DNA from: Devosia sp.
GTDB taxonomy: Bacteria > Pseudomonadota > Alphaproteobacteria > Rhizobiales > Devosiaceae
Length of the DNA stretch: 64,000 nucleotides
Direction: 5' to 3'
Assembly: GCF_017307495.1 (NCBI RefSeq)
Contig: NZ_JAFKHE010000025.1
Location: 1 to 64,000, forward strand
Shown piece after piece: positions 26,619 to 36,436 of the stretch (position 1 is the stretch's first letter; every line of letters starts with the position of its first letter). The position numbers and the translations under genes were made by a program. The notes under the pieces are model-generated. The model saw only the letters and a program-made list of their open reading frames with translations. It did not search any database and was not told the DNA's origin.

Positions 26619-26776
26619 AGCGCTGCGCCTGCAGCGGGAGCCTACTCAAAACCTCCTTCGTAGTGTCTTGGGCCAGTGAATTGGAGGCTGGACTGAAGCA
26701 CCCGATGGCAAGGCGGTTGTGCTCAAGCAGGACCACGGCGACTTGAGCCGAGCCGCCGAAAATGGAGCAGCACCTA

Positions 26777-28462
26777 ATGCTCAAGCAAGCCGACGCCACT
26801 CGCACCCGCGCTGCGGCCCATGGCACGGGCGCCTTGCGGCGGCAACTGCCGGCCTGGATCGAGCATCTGCCGCCGTGCAATGCCGCATGTCCGGCGGGTG
26901 AAAACATCCAGGCCTGGCTCGACCTCGCGCAAGCCGGGAGATACCGCGCAGCCTGGGAAACGCTGGTACGCGACAATCCCTTGCCGGCCGTGCACGGCCG
27001 GGTTTGTTACCACCCGTGTGAGACAGGCTGTAACCGCGTCGAGCTGGACGCGGCGGTGAGCATTCACGCGGTCGAACGTTTCCTCGGCGATCTTGCGACC
27101 GCAGAGGGGTGGCCCTATCCCGTCGATGCCGAGCCGAGCGGCAGGCGCGTTCTCGTGGTCGGCGCCGGCCCGAGCGGGCTGTCGGCCGCCTACCATCTCA
27201 CCCGCCTGGGTCATGCGGTCGAGATATACGAGGCCGGTCCCCTGCCCGGGGGCATGATGCACTTCGGTATTCCGGCCTATCGGCTGCCGCGCGCCGACCT
27301 TCTGCGCGAGATCGGGCGAATCGAGGCGATGGGCGTCAAGATCGTGACCAACCACAGGGTCGATGATTTGCTGGCCGAAATGAAGGCCGGCGAGTTCGAT
27401 GCAGTGTTCATCGCCATCGGCGCCGGCATCGGCAAGCATGTCGAAATTCCGGCACGAGACGCCGTGCGCGTGCTCGACGCGGTGTCGCTCCTCCATAACG
27501 TTACCACCGGCGAGGCGCCGCTTCTGGGCCGCCGCGTCGTGGTCTATGGTGGCGGCAACACGGCCATGGACGCCGCGCGCACGGCCAAACGCCTCGGCGC
27601 GGACGAAGCACTGATCGTCTACCGACGCGACCGCGCGCACATGCCGGCGCATGCCTTCGAGGCCGATGAGGCCATCGAGGAAGGCGTCAAGATCAAGTGG
27701 CTGACGAGTATCAAGGAGATCATTGGTCCGGAGCTCACCGTCGAGGCGATGGAGCTCGATGCGGGTGGACGGCCGCGGCCGACGGGGCGTTTCGAAACGC
27801 TGCACGCCGATGCGATCGTGCTGGCGCTCGGCCAGGATACCGACAGCGGCTTCCTCCGCCAGGTACCGGGTATCGAGTTCACGACAAATGGCTCGATCGA
27901 GGTCGGGCCCGACATGATGACTGGGCACCCCGGCGTCTTCGCCGGCGGCGACACGGTGCCGGGAGTGCGCTCCGTCACCACCGCTGTCGGGCACGGCAAG
28001 CAGGCAGCTCGCTACATCGACGCCTGGCTGCAAGGCGTTCGCTACGCGCAGTCGCCCAAGCACCCGCCGGTCAGCTTCGACATGCTCGACCTGCCGGTGT
28101 TTCTCGAGGCGGCACGAAAGGCCGAGCCGCAATTGCCCCTGACGGCGCGGGTAACGTTCGACGAGGTCGTGCAGGGCCTGAGCGAGCTGGAGGCACGGTT
28201 CGAGGCGGGCAGGTGTCTCTCCTGCGGCAATTGCTTCGAGTGCGACAGCTGTCTTGCGGCGTGTCCGGAGCAGGCGATCACCTCGCTCGGGGACGGGCAC
28301 GGCTACCGCGTGGAGGCCGACCTCTGCACCGGGTGCGGTATCTGCTTCGAACAATGCCCCTGCCACGCCATCGAAATGTCCCCCGAAGCCGAGCCGCCGG
28401 CGACGCCACTCGGCACCTTCGGCGAGCCGCTGGCGCCGCACCGCTTCCAGCTCCGCGAGTAA
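26777..28462 (+). CDS. GltD-like FAD/NAD(P) oxidoreductase with C-terminal 2x[4Fe-4S]
   Basis: 561 residues. An N-terminal Cys segment (PCNAACPAGENI, then CYHPCETGCNR) resembles the GltD/DPYD-type iron-sulfur domain. FAD- and NAD(P)-binding Rossmann folds follow (GAGPSGLSAAYHL near 130; VVYGGGNTAMDAARTAKRLGA near 255). The C-terminus adds a ferredoxin domain with CGNCFECDSCLAACP and CTGCGICFEQCP. It probably passes electrons between NAD(P)H and the oxidoreductase encoded next door. ATG 26777 is favoured by GGAG 9 nt upstream; ATG 26762 is the alternative. It starts the nifJ operon (18-bp gap). Confidence 0.87.
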   Translation: MLKQADATRTRAAAHGTGALRRQLPAWIEHLPPCNAACPAGENIQAWLDLAQAGRYRAAWETLVRDNPLPAVHGRVCYHPCETGCNRVELDAAVSIHAVERFLGDLATAEGWPYPVDAEPSGRRVLVVGAGPSGLSAAYHLTRLGHAVEIYEAGPLPGGMMHFGIPAYRLPRADLLREIGRIEAMGVKIVTNHRVDDLLAEMKAGEFDAVFIAIGAGIGKHVEIPARDAVRVLDAVSLLHNVTTGEAPLLGRRVVVYGGGNTAMDAARTAKRLGADEALIVYRRDRAHMPAHAFEADEAIEEGVKIKWLTSIKEIIGPELTVEAMELDAGGRPRPTGRFETLHADAIVLALGQDTDSGFLRQVPGIEFTTNGSIEVGPDMMTGHPGVFAGGDTVPGVRSVTTAVGHGKQAARYIDAWLQGVRYAQSPKHPPVSFDMLDLPVFLEAARKAEPQLPLTARVTFDEVVQGLSELEARFEAGRCLSCGNCFECDSCLAACPEQAITSLGDGHGYRVEADLCTGCGICFEQCPCHAIEMSPEAEPPATPLGTFGEPLAPHRFQLRE

Positions 28463-28480
28463 GCCCCGGGAAGGAGACCC

Positions 28481-31400
28481 ATGCCAATTACGCGGATGAC
28501 CCTTGATGGCAATGCGGCCGTCGCCCACGTCGCCTATCGCGTCAACGATGTGTGCGCGATCTATCCGATCACGCCCTCCTCGCCGATGGCCGAGCTCGCC
28601 GACGAGTGGTCGGCGGAAGGCAAAACGAACCTCTGGGGCGCGGTACCGATCGTCCAGGAGATGCAGGCGGAAGGCGGCGCGGCCGGTGCCGTCCATGGCG
28701 CGCTTCAGGCCGGCGCGCTTACGACCACGTTCACGGCCTCCCAGGGCCTGCTCCTGATGATGCCGAACATGTTCAAGATCGCGGGCGAGCTCACGCCTTG
28801 CGTCTTTCACGTGGCAGCGCGGTCCATCGCGACGCAGGCCCTTTCGATCTTCGGCGATCACTCCGACGTCATGGCGGTGCGCAGCACCGGCTTCGCCCTG
28901 CTCGCCGCGGCGTCAGTGCAGGAAGCGCACGACCTCGCCCTGGTGGCGCAGGCGGCAACGCTCAGGTCCAGGGTGCCCTTCGTCCACTTCATGGACGGCT
29001 TCCGCACTTCGCACGAGGTGAACACCGTAACCATGCTGTCGGACGAGCAGATCCTCGCCATGATCGACGAGGATCTGGTGCGCGCCCATCGCCGGCGCGC
29101 CCTGAGCCCGGAGCGACCCGTCACCCGCGGAACGTCTCACAACCCGGACACGTTCTTCCAGGCCCGGGAGACGGTGAACCCTTTTTACGCAGCAGCCCCA
29201 GGTATCGTTCAGGATGCCATGAACCGCCTTGCCGAGTTGACGGGGCGGCACTATCGGCTGTTCCGCTATGACGGCCACCCGGCGCCAGAACGCGTCATCG
29301 TGGCCATGGGCTCGGCGACCGAGACCCTGCGCGCCACCTCCGCGCGGCTGGTCGCACAAGGCGAGCGGGTCGGGGTGCTCCAGGTTCTGCTCTACCGGCC
29401 CTGGTCGGCGGAGGATTTCCTTCAAGCACTGCCCTTGAGCGTGCGGCGAATTGCGGTGCTCGACCGCACCAAGGAGGCGGGAGCATCGGTCGAGCCGCTC
29501 TGCCTCGATGTCGCTTACACCCTGGCCGATGCCGCTGCTCGGGATGTGCGAGCGAATTTGCCGCTCGTAGTCGGCGGCCGCTACGGCCTCGGTTCCAAGG
29601 ACTTCACGCCCGCCATGGCAAAGGCGGTGTTCGATCACCTCAAGGCTGACGAGCCGCGCACCGGTTTCACGATCGGCATCAATGACGACGTGTCGGGCAC
29701 CAGTCTGCCGGTCGCGGAGGATTTCGAGATCGAGCCCGCGGGCACGACGCGAGCGCTGTTCTTCGGCCTCGGCTCCGACGGCACGGTCGGGGCGAACAAG
29801 AATAGCGTCAAGATCCTGGCGGAAGATCCAGACCGCTTCGCGCAGGGCTATTTCGTCTACGACAGTCACAAATCCGGCGCCGAAACGATCAGCCACCTGC
29901 GCTTCGGCGATACGCCAATCACGGCGCCCTACCTGCTGACATCAGCTGACTTCATAGGCGTGCACCGGTTCGAGTTTCTCGACAAGATGGACGTCCTGCG
30001 CCACGCCCGCGAAGGGGCAACCGTCCTCATCAACGCCCCCTATGATCCCGCGGATGTCTGGAGCCATCTGCGGCGGCCCGTACAGCAGCACATTCTGCAC
30101 GAGCGCCTGCGCGTCTTTACGATCGATGCGAGCGGGGTGGCCCAGCGCCTGGGGCTGGGGCCGCGGGTGAATACGATCCTGCAGACCTGCTTTTTCGCCA
30201 TCAGCGGCGTGCTGCCGCCCGAAGAGGGCGTCCGCCGCATCCGCAAGGCAATCGAGGAGAGCTACGGCGAGAAGGGTCGCGACATCCTCGAGAAGAACTT
30301 CGCCGCTGTCGATTCCGCGCTCGACCACCTGCACGAGCTCGCCATTCCCGGAGGCGTGACCTCGACCGAGGAACTGCGCGTCTTCGTGCCGCCCGATGCT
30401 CCAGACCAGATGAAGCGCATCGCGGCGCTGCAGTTCTCCGGTCGTGGCGACGAGATTCCGGTCAGCGCAATTCCCGTGGACGGCAGCTATCTTGGCGGCA
30501 CGACGCAGTACGAGAAGCGCAACCTCGCCTTCGAGGTGCCGGTATGGAACCCGGACCTCTGCATCCAGTGCGGCCAGTGCAGCATCATCTGCCCGCACAG
30601 CGTCATCCGCGCCAAGTCCTATGATGCGACGCTGCTGGAAAACGCACCGGACGGTTTCCAATCCGCCCCCGTCAACGCGCGCGGCTACCCGGACAAGCGC
30701 TACACGCTCGAGATCGCGGTCGAGGACTGCACGGGCTGCGGGCTGTGCGTCGACCATTGCCCGGCCCACGATCCACTCGAGCACAGCGTCAAAGCGCTCA
30801 ACTTCATGCCTCGGCAGCCGCAAGTCGAACAGGGACGGCGCACGCTTGCCTTCTTCGACTCTCTGCCCGAGCACAGACGCCAAGAGGTGGATCTGCACCA
30901 GGCGCGCGGGCTACAGTTCGTGCGGCCGCTGTTCGAGTTCTCCGGCGCCTGCGCCGGCTGCGGCGAGACCCCTTATCTCAAAATCCTGTCTCAGTTGTTC
31001 GGCGACCGCCTGCAGATCGCCAACGCAACCGGCTGCACGTCGATCTATGGCGGCAACTTACCGGCGCTGCCATGGCGACCTGGCCCCGATGGCCGCGGTC
31101 CGGCCTGGAACAACAGCCTGTTCGAGGACAATGCCGAGTTCGGCTTCGGCATGCGGCTTGCCGTCGACCAGCAGGCGGAGATGGCGCGCGCCCTCGTTCG
31201 TACCCTCGCCGATCGCATCGGGCCAAGGCTTGCCGAGGACATTCTCGATGCGCCGCAGCGCACCGACAGCGAGATCGTCTCGCAGCGGGCGCGGGTCGAG
31301 GAGCTTCGCCGGCAACTCGCGAACATGAAGGGTGGCCCGGCGCGGGACCTCGAGACGCTCGCCGAGTATCTGGTGCGCCGCAGCATGTGGATCGTCGGCG

Positions 31401-32107
31401 GCGATGGCTGGGCATACGACATCGGTTCCGGCGGCCTCGACCATGTCCTGGCGCAGTCTCGCGATGTCAACATCCTCGTGCTGGACACTGAGGTCTACTC
31501 CAACACAGGTGGCCAGGCGTCGAAGGCGACACCCCTCGGAGCGGCGGCAAAGTTCGCCGCTGCCGGAAAGCGCACGCCGCGCAAGGATCTTGCGCTGCAA
31601 GCCATCGCGTCCGGCTATGTCTACGTCGCCCAGATCGCCCTTGCGGGCAGTCCCGAGCAGACCCTTCAGGCGCTGCGCGACGCCGAAGAGTATGAGGGGC
31701 CCTCTCTGATCCTGGCCTACAGCCAGTGTATCGCCCATGGACTGCAGTTGAACCTGCGGGACGGCATGAAGCAGCAGCGTCGCGCCGTCGCCAGCGGCTA
31801 CTGGCCGCTGTTCCGGTATGATCCGAGAATGCGCCAGGCCGGCATGAACCCCTTCCGTCTCGACAGTACGCGCCCGCGATTGCCACTCGAGGACTTTGTC
31901 TATCAGGAGCTTCGCTACCGCCTCCTCACCCAGACTCGCCCCGAGGAGGCGCGGATACTGCTGCGTCAGGCCCAGGCGGCCGTCGATGAGCGCTATCGCA
32001 TCTACGAGGATATCGCGGCGCGAGACGGAACGCGCTTCCATCCCTTCTGGCAGGAGGAGAGCGCGGCCCGGAGTGACACAGCCGAGACCGGGCAAACCCA
32101 GAAATGA
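28481..32107 (+). CDS. nifJ: Pyruvate:ferredoxin (flavodoxin) oxidoreductase
   Basis: 1208 residues, full length for the single-chain enzyme. In order: pyruvate/TPP domain I (YPITPSSPM at 28-36), domain II, the CoA/gamma region, two ferredoxin clusters (CIQCGQC near 694; CTGCGLC near 750), CAGCGETP near 824, and the TPP-binding GDGWAYDIG near 974 with SNTGGQASKATPLG. It converts pyruvate and CoA to acetyl-CoA, CO2 and reduced ferredoxin, an oxygen-sensitive step. No nitrogenase gene is present, so a fermentative role is inferred. GGAAGGAG precedes the ATG. Confidence 0.96.
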   Translation: MPITRMTLDGNAAVAHVAYRVNDVCAIYPITPSSPMAELADEWSAEGKTNLWGAVPIVQEMQAEGGAAGAVHGALQAGALTTTFTASQGLLLMMPNMFKIAGELTPCVFHVAARSIATQALSIFGDHSDVMAVRSTGFALLAAASVQEAHDLALVAQAATLRSRVPFVHFMDGFRTSHEVNTVTMLSDEQILAMIDEDLVRAHRRRALSPERPVTRGTSHNPDTFFQARETVNPFYAAAPGIVQDAMNRLAELTGRHYRLFRYDGHPAPERVIVAMGSATETLRATSARLVAQGERVGVLQVLLYRPWSAEDFLQALPLSVRRIAVLDRTKEAGASVEPLCLDVAYTLADAAARDVRANLPLVVGGRYGLGSKDFTPAMAKAVFDHLKADEPRTGFTIGINDDVSGTSLPVAEDFEIEPAGTTRALFFGLGSDGTVGANKNSVKILAEDPDRFAQGYFVYDSHKSGAETISHLRFGDTPITAPYLLTSADFIGVHRFEFLDKMDVLRHAREGATVLINAPYDPADVWSHLRRPVQQHILHERLRVFTIDASGVAQRLGLGPRVNTILQTCFFAISGVLPPEEGVRRIRKAIEESYGEKGRDILEKNFAAVDSALDHLHELAIPGGVTSTEELRVFVPPDAPDQMKRIAALQFSGRGDEIPVSAIPVDGSYLGGTTQYEKRNLAFEVPVWNPDLCIQCGQCSIICPHSVIRAKSYDATLLENAPDGFQSAPVNARGYPDKRYTLEIAVEDCTGCGLCVDHCPAHDPLEHSVKALNFMPRQPQVEQGRRTLAFFDSLPEHRRQEVDLHQARGLQFVRPLFEFSGACAGCGETPYLKILSQLFGDRLQIANATGCTSIYGGNLPALPWRPGPDGRGPAWNNSLFEDNAEFGFGMRLAVDQQAEMARALVRTLADRIGPRLAEDILDAPQRTDSEIVSQRARVEELRRQLANMKGGPARDLETLAEYLVRRSMWIVGGDGWAYDIGSGGLDHVLAQSRDVNILVLDTEVYSNTGGQASKATPLGAAAKFAAAGKRTPRKDLALQAIASGYVYVAQIALAGSPEQTLQALRDAEEYEGPSLILAYSQCIAHGLQLNLRDGMKQQRRAVASGYWPLFRYDPRMRQAGMNPFRLDSTRPRLPLEDFVYQELRYRLLTQTRPEEARILLRQAQAAVDERYRIYEDIAARDGTRFHPFWQEESAARSDTAETGQTQK

Positions 32108-32141
32108 CGCTCGAAACCGCCTATCTCGGCCCGCCGCTCGC

Positions 32142-34502
32142 TCAGCGCGGAACCCATCTCCAATCGCGAATATCGGGCATGTCTTCGCCGTTCTCGCGAA
32201 TATAGGCTTCATGTTCGGCGAGTTTGCCTGCAACGAAGCTCGCGAATTCGGTCCGGCGTTCCGCGAGCGCGGGAACCCGGTCGACGACCGCCTTGGCGAC
32301 ATGGAACCGGTCGATGCCGTTCAGCACGGCCATGTCGAAGGGTGTAGTCGTCGTGCCTTCCTCCTGGAACCCGTGCACGTGGAAATTCGCATGGTTCCGG
32401 CGCCGGTAGGTCAGCCGATGAACAAGCGTCGGATAGCCGTGATAGACAAAGATCACCGGCTTGTCCGTGGTGAACATCGCGTCGAAGGCTTGGTCGCCGA
32501 TTCCGTGCGGGTGCTGGCTAGGTGCCTGCAAGGCCATGAGGTCGACCACGTTGACGAAGCGGAGCTTCAGCGCGGGGAACCATTCGCGCAACAACATCGT
32601 CGCTGCCAGGGCTTCCATGGTGGGCACGTCCCCGGCACAGGCGATTACCGCATCGGGCTCGCCGTCGGCGTTGGAGGCCCAGTTCCAGATGCCTAGGCCC
32701 TGGGCGCAGTGATCGATCGCTTCGTCGCGGCTGAGCCACTGCAACTGCGGCTGCTTGCCGGCGACAATGACGTTGATGTAGTCGCGGCTGCGCAGGCAGT
32801 GGTCCACAACCGAAAGCAGCGTATTGCCATCGGGCGGCAGATAGACCCGGATGATGTCGGACTTCTTGTTGGCGACGTGGTCGATGAAGCCGGGATCCTG
32901 GTGCGAGAAGCCGTTATGGTCCTGCCGCCAGACATGGGAGGTGAGCAGGTAAGTGAGCGAGGCAATGGGCTTCCGCCACGGGATCTCGCGAGAGATCTTC
33001 AGCCACTTGGCGTGCTGGTTGAACATCGAGTCGACGATGTGGATGAACGCCTCGTAGCAGGAAAAAAAGCCGTGCCGTCCGGTGAGGAGATAGCCCTCGA
33101 GCCAGCCCTGGCACAGGTGCTCGCTCAGCACCTCCATCACTCGCCCGTCGGGGGAGAGTTGGGTGTCGGTGTCGATGATCTCCCCCGCAAAGGCACGGTC
33201 GGTTGCCTCGAAGATCGGTGACAGGCGGTTGGACTCGGTCTCGTCCGGGCCGAATACGCGGAAGTTGCGCTGCTCGGCATTGCCACGCATCACGTCACGC
33301 AGGAACGCGCCGGCCGTGCGGGTCGACTCTGCGACCACCGTACCGGGCACCGGCACCTCCACCGCATAGTCCCCGAATTCGGGGAGCTTCAGGTCCTCGA
33401 GCAGCAGACCGCCATTGGCGTGAGGATTGGCCCCCATTCGACGCGATTCGCTGGGCGCCAGCTCGGCAAGCTCGGGCACGAGACGGCCATTGCGGTCGAA
33501 CAGCTCGTCCGGCCGATAACTCTTCAGCCAATCTTCGAGAATTTGCAGGTGGCCCGGCACTTCCGCCAGCTTTGCCAAGGGGACTTGGTGGGAGCGCCAG
33601 GATCCCTCCGTCGGCTTGCCGTCCACCTCCCGGGGCCCGGTCCAACCCTTGGGGGAGCGCAACACGATCATCGGCCAGGCAGGTCGCCTCGTGAACCCGA
33701 ACGTACGGGCATCGGCCTGGATCGACCGGATATCGTTCAGCACGCTGTCGAGTGTCGCGGCCATCGCCTGGTGCATCTCAGCAGGTTCGGAGCCCTCGAC
33801 GAAATGCGGGGCGTAGCCGTAGCCGCGGAACAAGGCGTCGAGCTCGCCATGGCTGATCCGCGACAGGACCGTGGGGCCCGCGATCTTGTAACCGTTGAGG
33901 TGCAGGATCGGCAGTACGGCGCCGTCACGGGCCGGGTTGAGGAATTTGTTGGAATGCCAACTCGCCGCCAGCGCCCCGGTCTCCGCCTCGCCATCGCCGA
34001 CCACACAGGTCGCGATCAGGTCGGGGTTGTCGAAGACCGCACCGTAAGCGTGCATGAGCGAGTAGCCGAGCTCGCCACCCTCGTTGATCGATCCGGGAAC
34101 CTCGGCAGCCACGTGGCTGGGGATACCGCCGGGATAGGAGAACTGGGTGAACAGGCGCTTGAGGCCGGCTTCGTCCTGACCGATCTCGGGGTAGAATTCG
34201 GAATAGGTGCCCTCAAGATAGGTGTTCGCAACCAGTCCCGGTCCGCCGTGTCCCGGTCCGGTGACATAGATCATGCTGAGATCGTTCTGCCTGATCAGAC
34301 GGTTCAGATGGACATAGATGAAGTTCAGGCCCGGGGTGGTTCCCCAGTGACCGAGCAGCCGCGGCTTCACGTCCTTGATCCTTAGCTTGCGCCGCAGCAG
34401 CGGATTGTCGCGCAGGTAGATCTGGCCCACGGACAAGTAATTGGCAGCACGCCAGTAGGCGTCCATCCGGCGCAGCAAGTCGGGCGGCAGCGGCTCGGTC
34501 AT
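32142..34502 (-). CDS. xfp: Xylulose-5-phosphate/fructose-6-phosphate phosphoketolase
   Basis: 786 residues, standard Xfp length. TPP-enzyme features include [16 protein letters not shown] (about 170-177) and SWRSHQVPL. It splits xylulose-5-P (or fructose-6-P) with phosphate into acetyl-phosphate and glyceraldehyde-3-P (or erythrose-4-P). Acetyl-phosphate is the substrate of the upstream ackA product, so the pair yields ATP and acetate. Start ATG 34502 overlaps the ackA stop (ATGA). It ends 34 bp from nifJ, tail to tail. Confidence 0.97.
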   Translation of the reverse strand: MTEPLPPDLLRRMDAYWRAANYLSVGQIYLRDNPLLRRKLRIKDVKPRLLGHWGTTPGLNFIYVHLNRLIRQNDLSMIYVTGPGHGGPGLVANTYLEGTYSEFYPEIGQDEAGLKRLFTQFSYPGGIPSHVAAEVPGSINEGGELGYSLMHAYGAVFDNPDLIATCVVGDGEAETGALAASWHSNKFLNPARDGAVLPILHLNGYKIAGPTVLSRISHGELDALFRGYGYAPHFVEGSEPAEMHQAMAATLDSVLNDIRSIQADARTFGFTRRPAWPMIVLRSPKGWTGPREVDGKPTEGSWRSHQVPLAKLAEVPGHLQILEDWLKSYRPDELFDRNGRLVPELAELAPSESRRMGANPHANGGLLLEDLKLPEFGDYAVEVPVPGTVVAESTRTAGAFLRDVMRGNAEQRNFRVFGPDETESNRLSPIFEATDRAFAGEIIDTDTQLSPDGRVMEVLSEHLCQGWLEGYLLTGRHGFFSCYEAFIHIVDSMFNQHAKWLKISREIPWRKPIASLTYLLTSHVWRQDHNGFSHQDPGFIDHVANKKSDIIRVYLPPDGNTLLSVVDHCLRSRDYINVIVAGKQPQLQWLSRDEAIDHCAQGLGIWNWASNADGEPDAVIACAGDVPTMEALAATMLLREWFPALKLRFVNVVDLMALQAPSQHPHGIGDQAFDAMFTTDKPVIFVYHGYPTLVHRLTYRRRNHANFHVHGFQEEGTTTTPFDMAVLNGIDRFHVAKAVVDRVPALAERRTEFASFVAGKLAEHEAYIRENGEDMPDIRDWRWVPR

Positions 34503-35680
34503 TCGGAAAGCTCCTTGTTGAGCAGTTCGGCTGTAATCTGGGCGATCACCGCTTCCTCGTCCGTCGCGATGACGCGGACCTGCACGTTGGCCGATGGTGT
34601 GGAAATGATCGGTGCGTCGGCGCTGTTCGACACGGAATCGAGTTCGATGCCGAGAAAGCTGAGCCCATCACAGATGCGGCTGCGCACGACGGACGAGTGC
34701 TCGCCGATCCCGCCGGCGAAGACGAGCATATCGAGGCCACCCAGAGCGGCGATGAGACCCCCGATGGCCTTCCTGATTTGGTAGCAGAAGAGCGCCAGAG
34801 CTTCGGCCGCTCGCGGGTCGCTGGACTCCCGCTCCAGCAGGTCGCGGACGTCGCCGCTTGTCCCGGAAATGCCGAGCAGGCCCGACTCGTGGTTGACCAT
34901 GCGGTCGAACGATGCTGCATCCATAACGTCGGTGCGGGCGAGATACTGGACGAGCCCCGGATCGAGATCGCCGGAGCGCGTGCTCATTGGTACGCCCGCG
35001 GCCGGCGTGAAACCCATGGTCGTGTCGATGCTCTTGCCGTCCCTCACCGCTGCGAGGCTGGCACCGTGACCCAGGTGAGCCAGAACCAGCCGGCCGCGCG
35101 CAGCATCCCGGCCCGTTTCGCGCTCCAGCACCCCCATAAGGTAGGTGTACGAAAGACCGTGGAAGCCGTAGCGCTCGATCCCTCGCTCGAAATATCGCCT
35201 CGGGATGGCGAGCATTCGGGCCACGGTGGGCATGGACCGGTGGAAGGCCGTGTCGAAGCAGGCCACCTGCGGTATGTCGGGGAGCCGCTGCCGGCAGGCG
35301 GCGGCGATCTCCATCTCGGTCGGCAGGTGCTCTGGCGCGAAAGGGCTGATGCGGCCGAGTTCCGCCAGCATGGCGGCATCGATGATCGCCGGGGCGACGT
35401 AGCGGGAGCCGCCATGGACGATGCGGTGACCGACCGCCACGACGGAGCCCAGGTCTCCGTTCCCGTCAAGCCACTCGAGCACGTAGTCGGTCGCCGCACG
35501 ATGGTCGAGCCGGCCAACTTCGCGGTTGCTATCGCCGACGCTGAACGTGGTGCCGTCTCGCCCTACGCGATCGAACTGTCCGCGCGTGACACACCGCTCG
35601 GGGCGGCCAAGATCGAAGATGGCGAACTTCAGGCTCGACGAGCCGCCATTGAGCGTCAGTATTGTTCTCTGGCGGGCCAT
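34499..35680 (-). CDS. ackA: Acetate kinase
   Basis: 393 residues. Landmarks are NGGSSSLKF (11-19), [32 protein letters not shown] and the FAGGIGEHS adenosine loop. It forms ATP and acetate from acetyl-phosphate made by Xfp, or the reverse. ATG 35680 is preferred; an in-frame TTG at 35710 would lie at or upstream of the start site predicted from the FNR-type box at 35743-35756. The operon order is ackA then xfp with a 4-bp overlap. Confidence 0.97.
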   Translation of the reverse strand: MARQRTILTLNGGSSSLKFAIFDLGRPERCVTRGQFDRVGRDGTTFSVGDSNREVGRLDHRAATDYVLEWLDGNGDLGSVVAVGHRIVHGGSRYVAPAIIDAAMLAELGRISPFAPEHLPTEMEIAAACRQRLPDIPQVACFDTAFHRSMPTVARMLAIPRRYFERGIERYGFHGLSYTYLMGVLERETGRDAARGRLVLAHLGHGASLAAVRDGKSIDTTMGFTPAAGVPMSTRSGDLDPGLVQYLARTDVMDAASFDRMVNHESGLLGISGTSGDVRDLLERESSDPRAAEALALFCYQIRKAIGGLIAALGGLDMLVFAGGIGEHSSVVRSRICDGLSFLGIELDSVSNSADAPIISTPSANVQVRVIATDEEAVIAQITAELLNKELSE

Positions 35681-35742
35681 TTGCGGCCATCCTTCGCCGT
35701 GTCGCTGCAAGAGCCATACAACGCACGAAGCGCGACAACCGA

Positions 35743-35756
35743 TTGATCTCGATCAA
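35743..35756. promoter_or_regulatory. Bidirectional FixK/FNR-type box between ackA-xfp and the rhodanese gene
   Basis: TTGATCTCGATCAA is a perfect dyad. A TATGGC -10 lies on the plus strand at 35779-35784, exactly the class II distance (29.5 bp from the centre). A second TATGGC lies on the minus strand at 35718-35713. Both neighbouring operons could therefore be activated from this one site. It is identical to the box at 45248. Confidence 0.8.
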
Positions 35757-35839
35757 CTGTTCTCGATGTCTGGAAGAATATGGCGCGGCCAGTCCTTGCG
35801 TACCCCATGCTGTTCCCGACAGATCGGAGGTCCTCCCTG

Positions 35840-36259
35840 ATGCGATTGCACCTGACGTTGCCCCTCGGATATCGGTTTATCGCACTTGTCCTTTGGATCC
35901 TCCTGGCTAGCTGGGCCAGCGTTGGCTCCGAACAACGCGCGCCGCCGTTCGAAGCCCTAACCGTCGAGCAACTGGCCGAGCGTATTCCCGGCAAGACCTT
36001 CTGGCTGGTGAACGTTCATGTTCCCTACGAGGGCGAACTGCCATCGACCGATGCTTTCATTCCGTTCGACAAGATCACCGAATATCTCGATCGTCTGCCG
36101 TCCGACCTCGACGCACCCATCGTGCTCTACTGCAGAAGTGGCCGCATGAGCGAAATCGCCGCGACCGCTCTGGTGAAGCTCGGCTACCGGAACGTCTCCA
36201 ACCTCGCGGGCGGCATGCTCGCCTGGGAGCAAGCAGGCAATCAGCTGCTCTATAGATAG
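35840..36259 (+). CDS. Exported rhodanese-domain protein
   Basis: 139 residues: a signal peptide or anchor (YRFIALVLWILLASWASVG), then one rhodanese domain with the active-site loop CRSGRMS (Cys98) and the VSNLAGGMLAWEQAG end. It may transfer or bind sulfur or other thiophilic groups in the periplasm. GGAGG lies 9 nt before ATG 35840; upstream in-frame starts would precede the predicted transcription start. It is divergent from ackA across a shared FNR-type box. Confidence 0.87.
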   Translation: MRLHLTLPLGYRFIALVLWILLASWASVGSEQRAPPFEALTVEQLAERIPGKTFWLVNVHVPYEGELPSTDAFIPFDKITEYLDRLPSDLDAPIVLYCRSGRMSEIAATALVKLGYRNVSNLAGGMLAWEQAGNQLLYR

Positions 36260-36362
36260 GTGGCCGGCCGGCGACCTCGTCGGGCGCACTCCGTCCGCAA
36301 ACACGCGATGTGGCCTGTGATCGATTTGCTGGCGCCGGCCATTCAGACATCGCGTTGCCGCA

Positions 36363-36376
36363 TTGACCAAGGTCAA
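36363..36376 (+). promoter_or_regulatory. FNR-type box upstream of the MFS gene
   Basis: TTGACCAAGGTCAA, a TTGAC-N4-GTCAA dyad, with its centre 67 bp before GTG 36437. The -10 that should follow is weak (around 36399-36407). Confidence 0.65.
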
Positions 36377-36436
36377 ACAGCGCCCTGCCCGAAGTGGCAC
36401 TCTCTAGAGTCTGCAGACCAACTGGACAAGGTCGAC

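Noticed and set aside
26705..26746. 13-codon leader peptide before the GltD-like gene
   Set aside because: The ribosome site is too far (17 nt) and there is no attenuator structure or biased codon run.
26774..28861. 695-codon open frame on the minus strand
   Set aside because: It is antisense to the GltD-like gene and nifJ, with no family features; the plus-strand proteins have clear FAD, Fe-S and PFOR motifs. High GC makes long antisense frames common.
28481..32107. Nitrogen fixation role for nifJ
   Set aside because: No nif, fix structural or nitrogenase genes are present; FNR-type control and fermentation neighbours fit oxygen limitation better.
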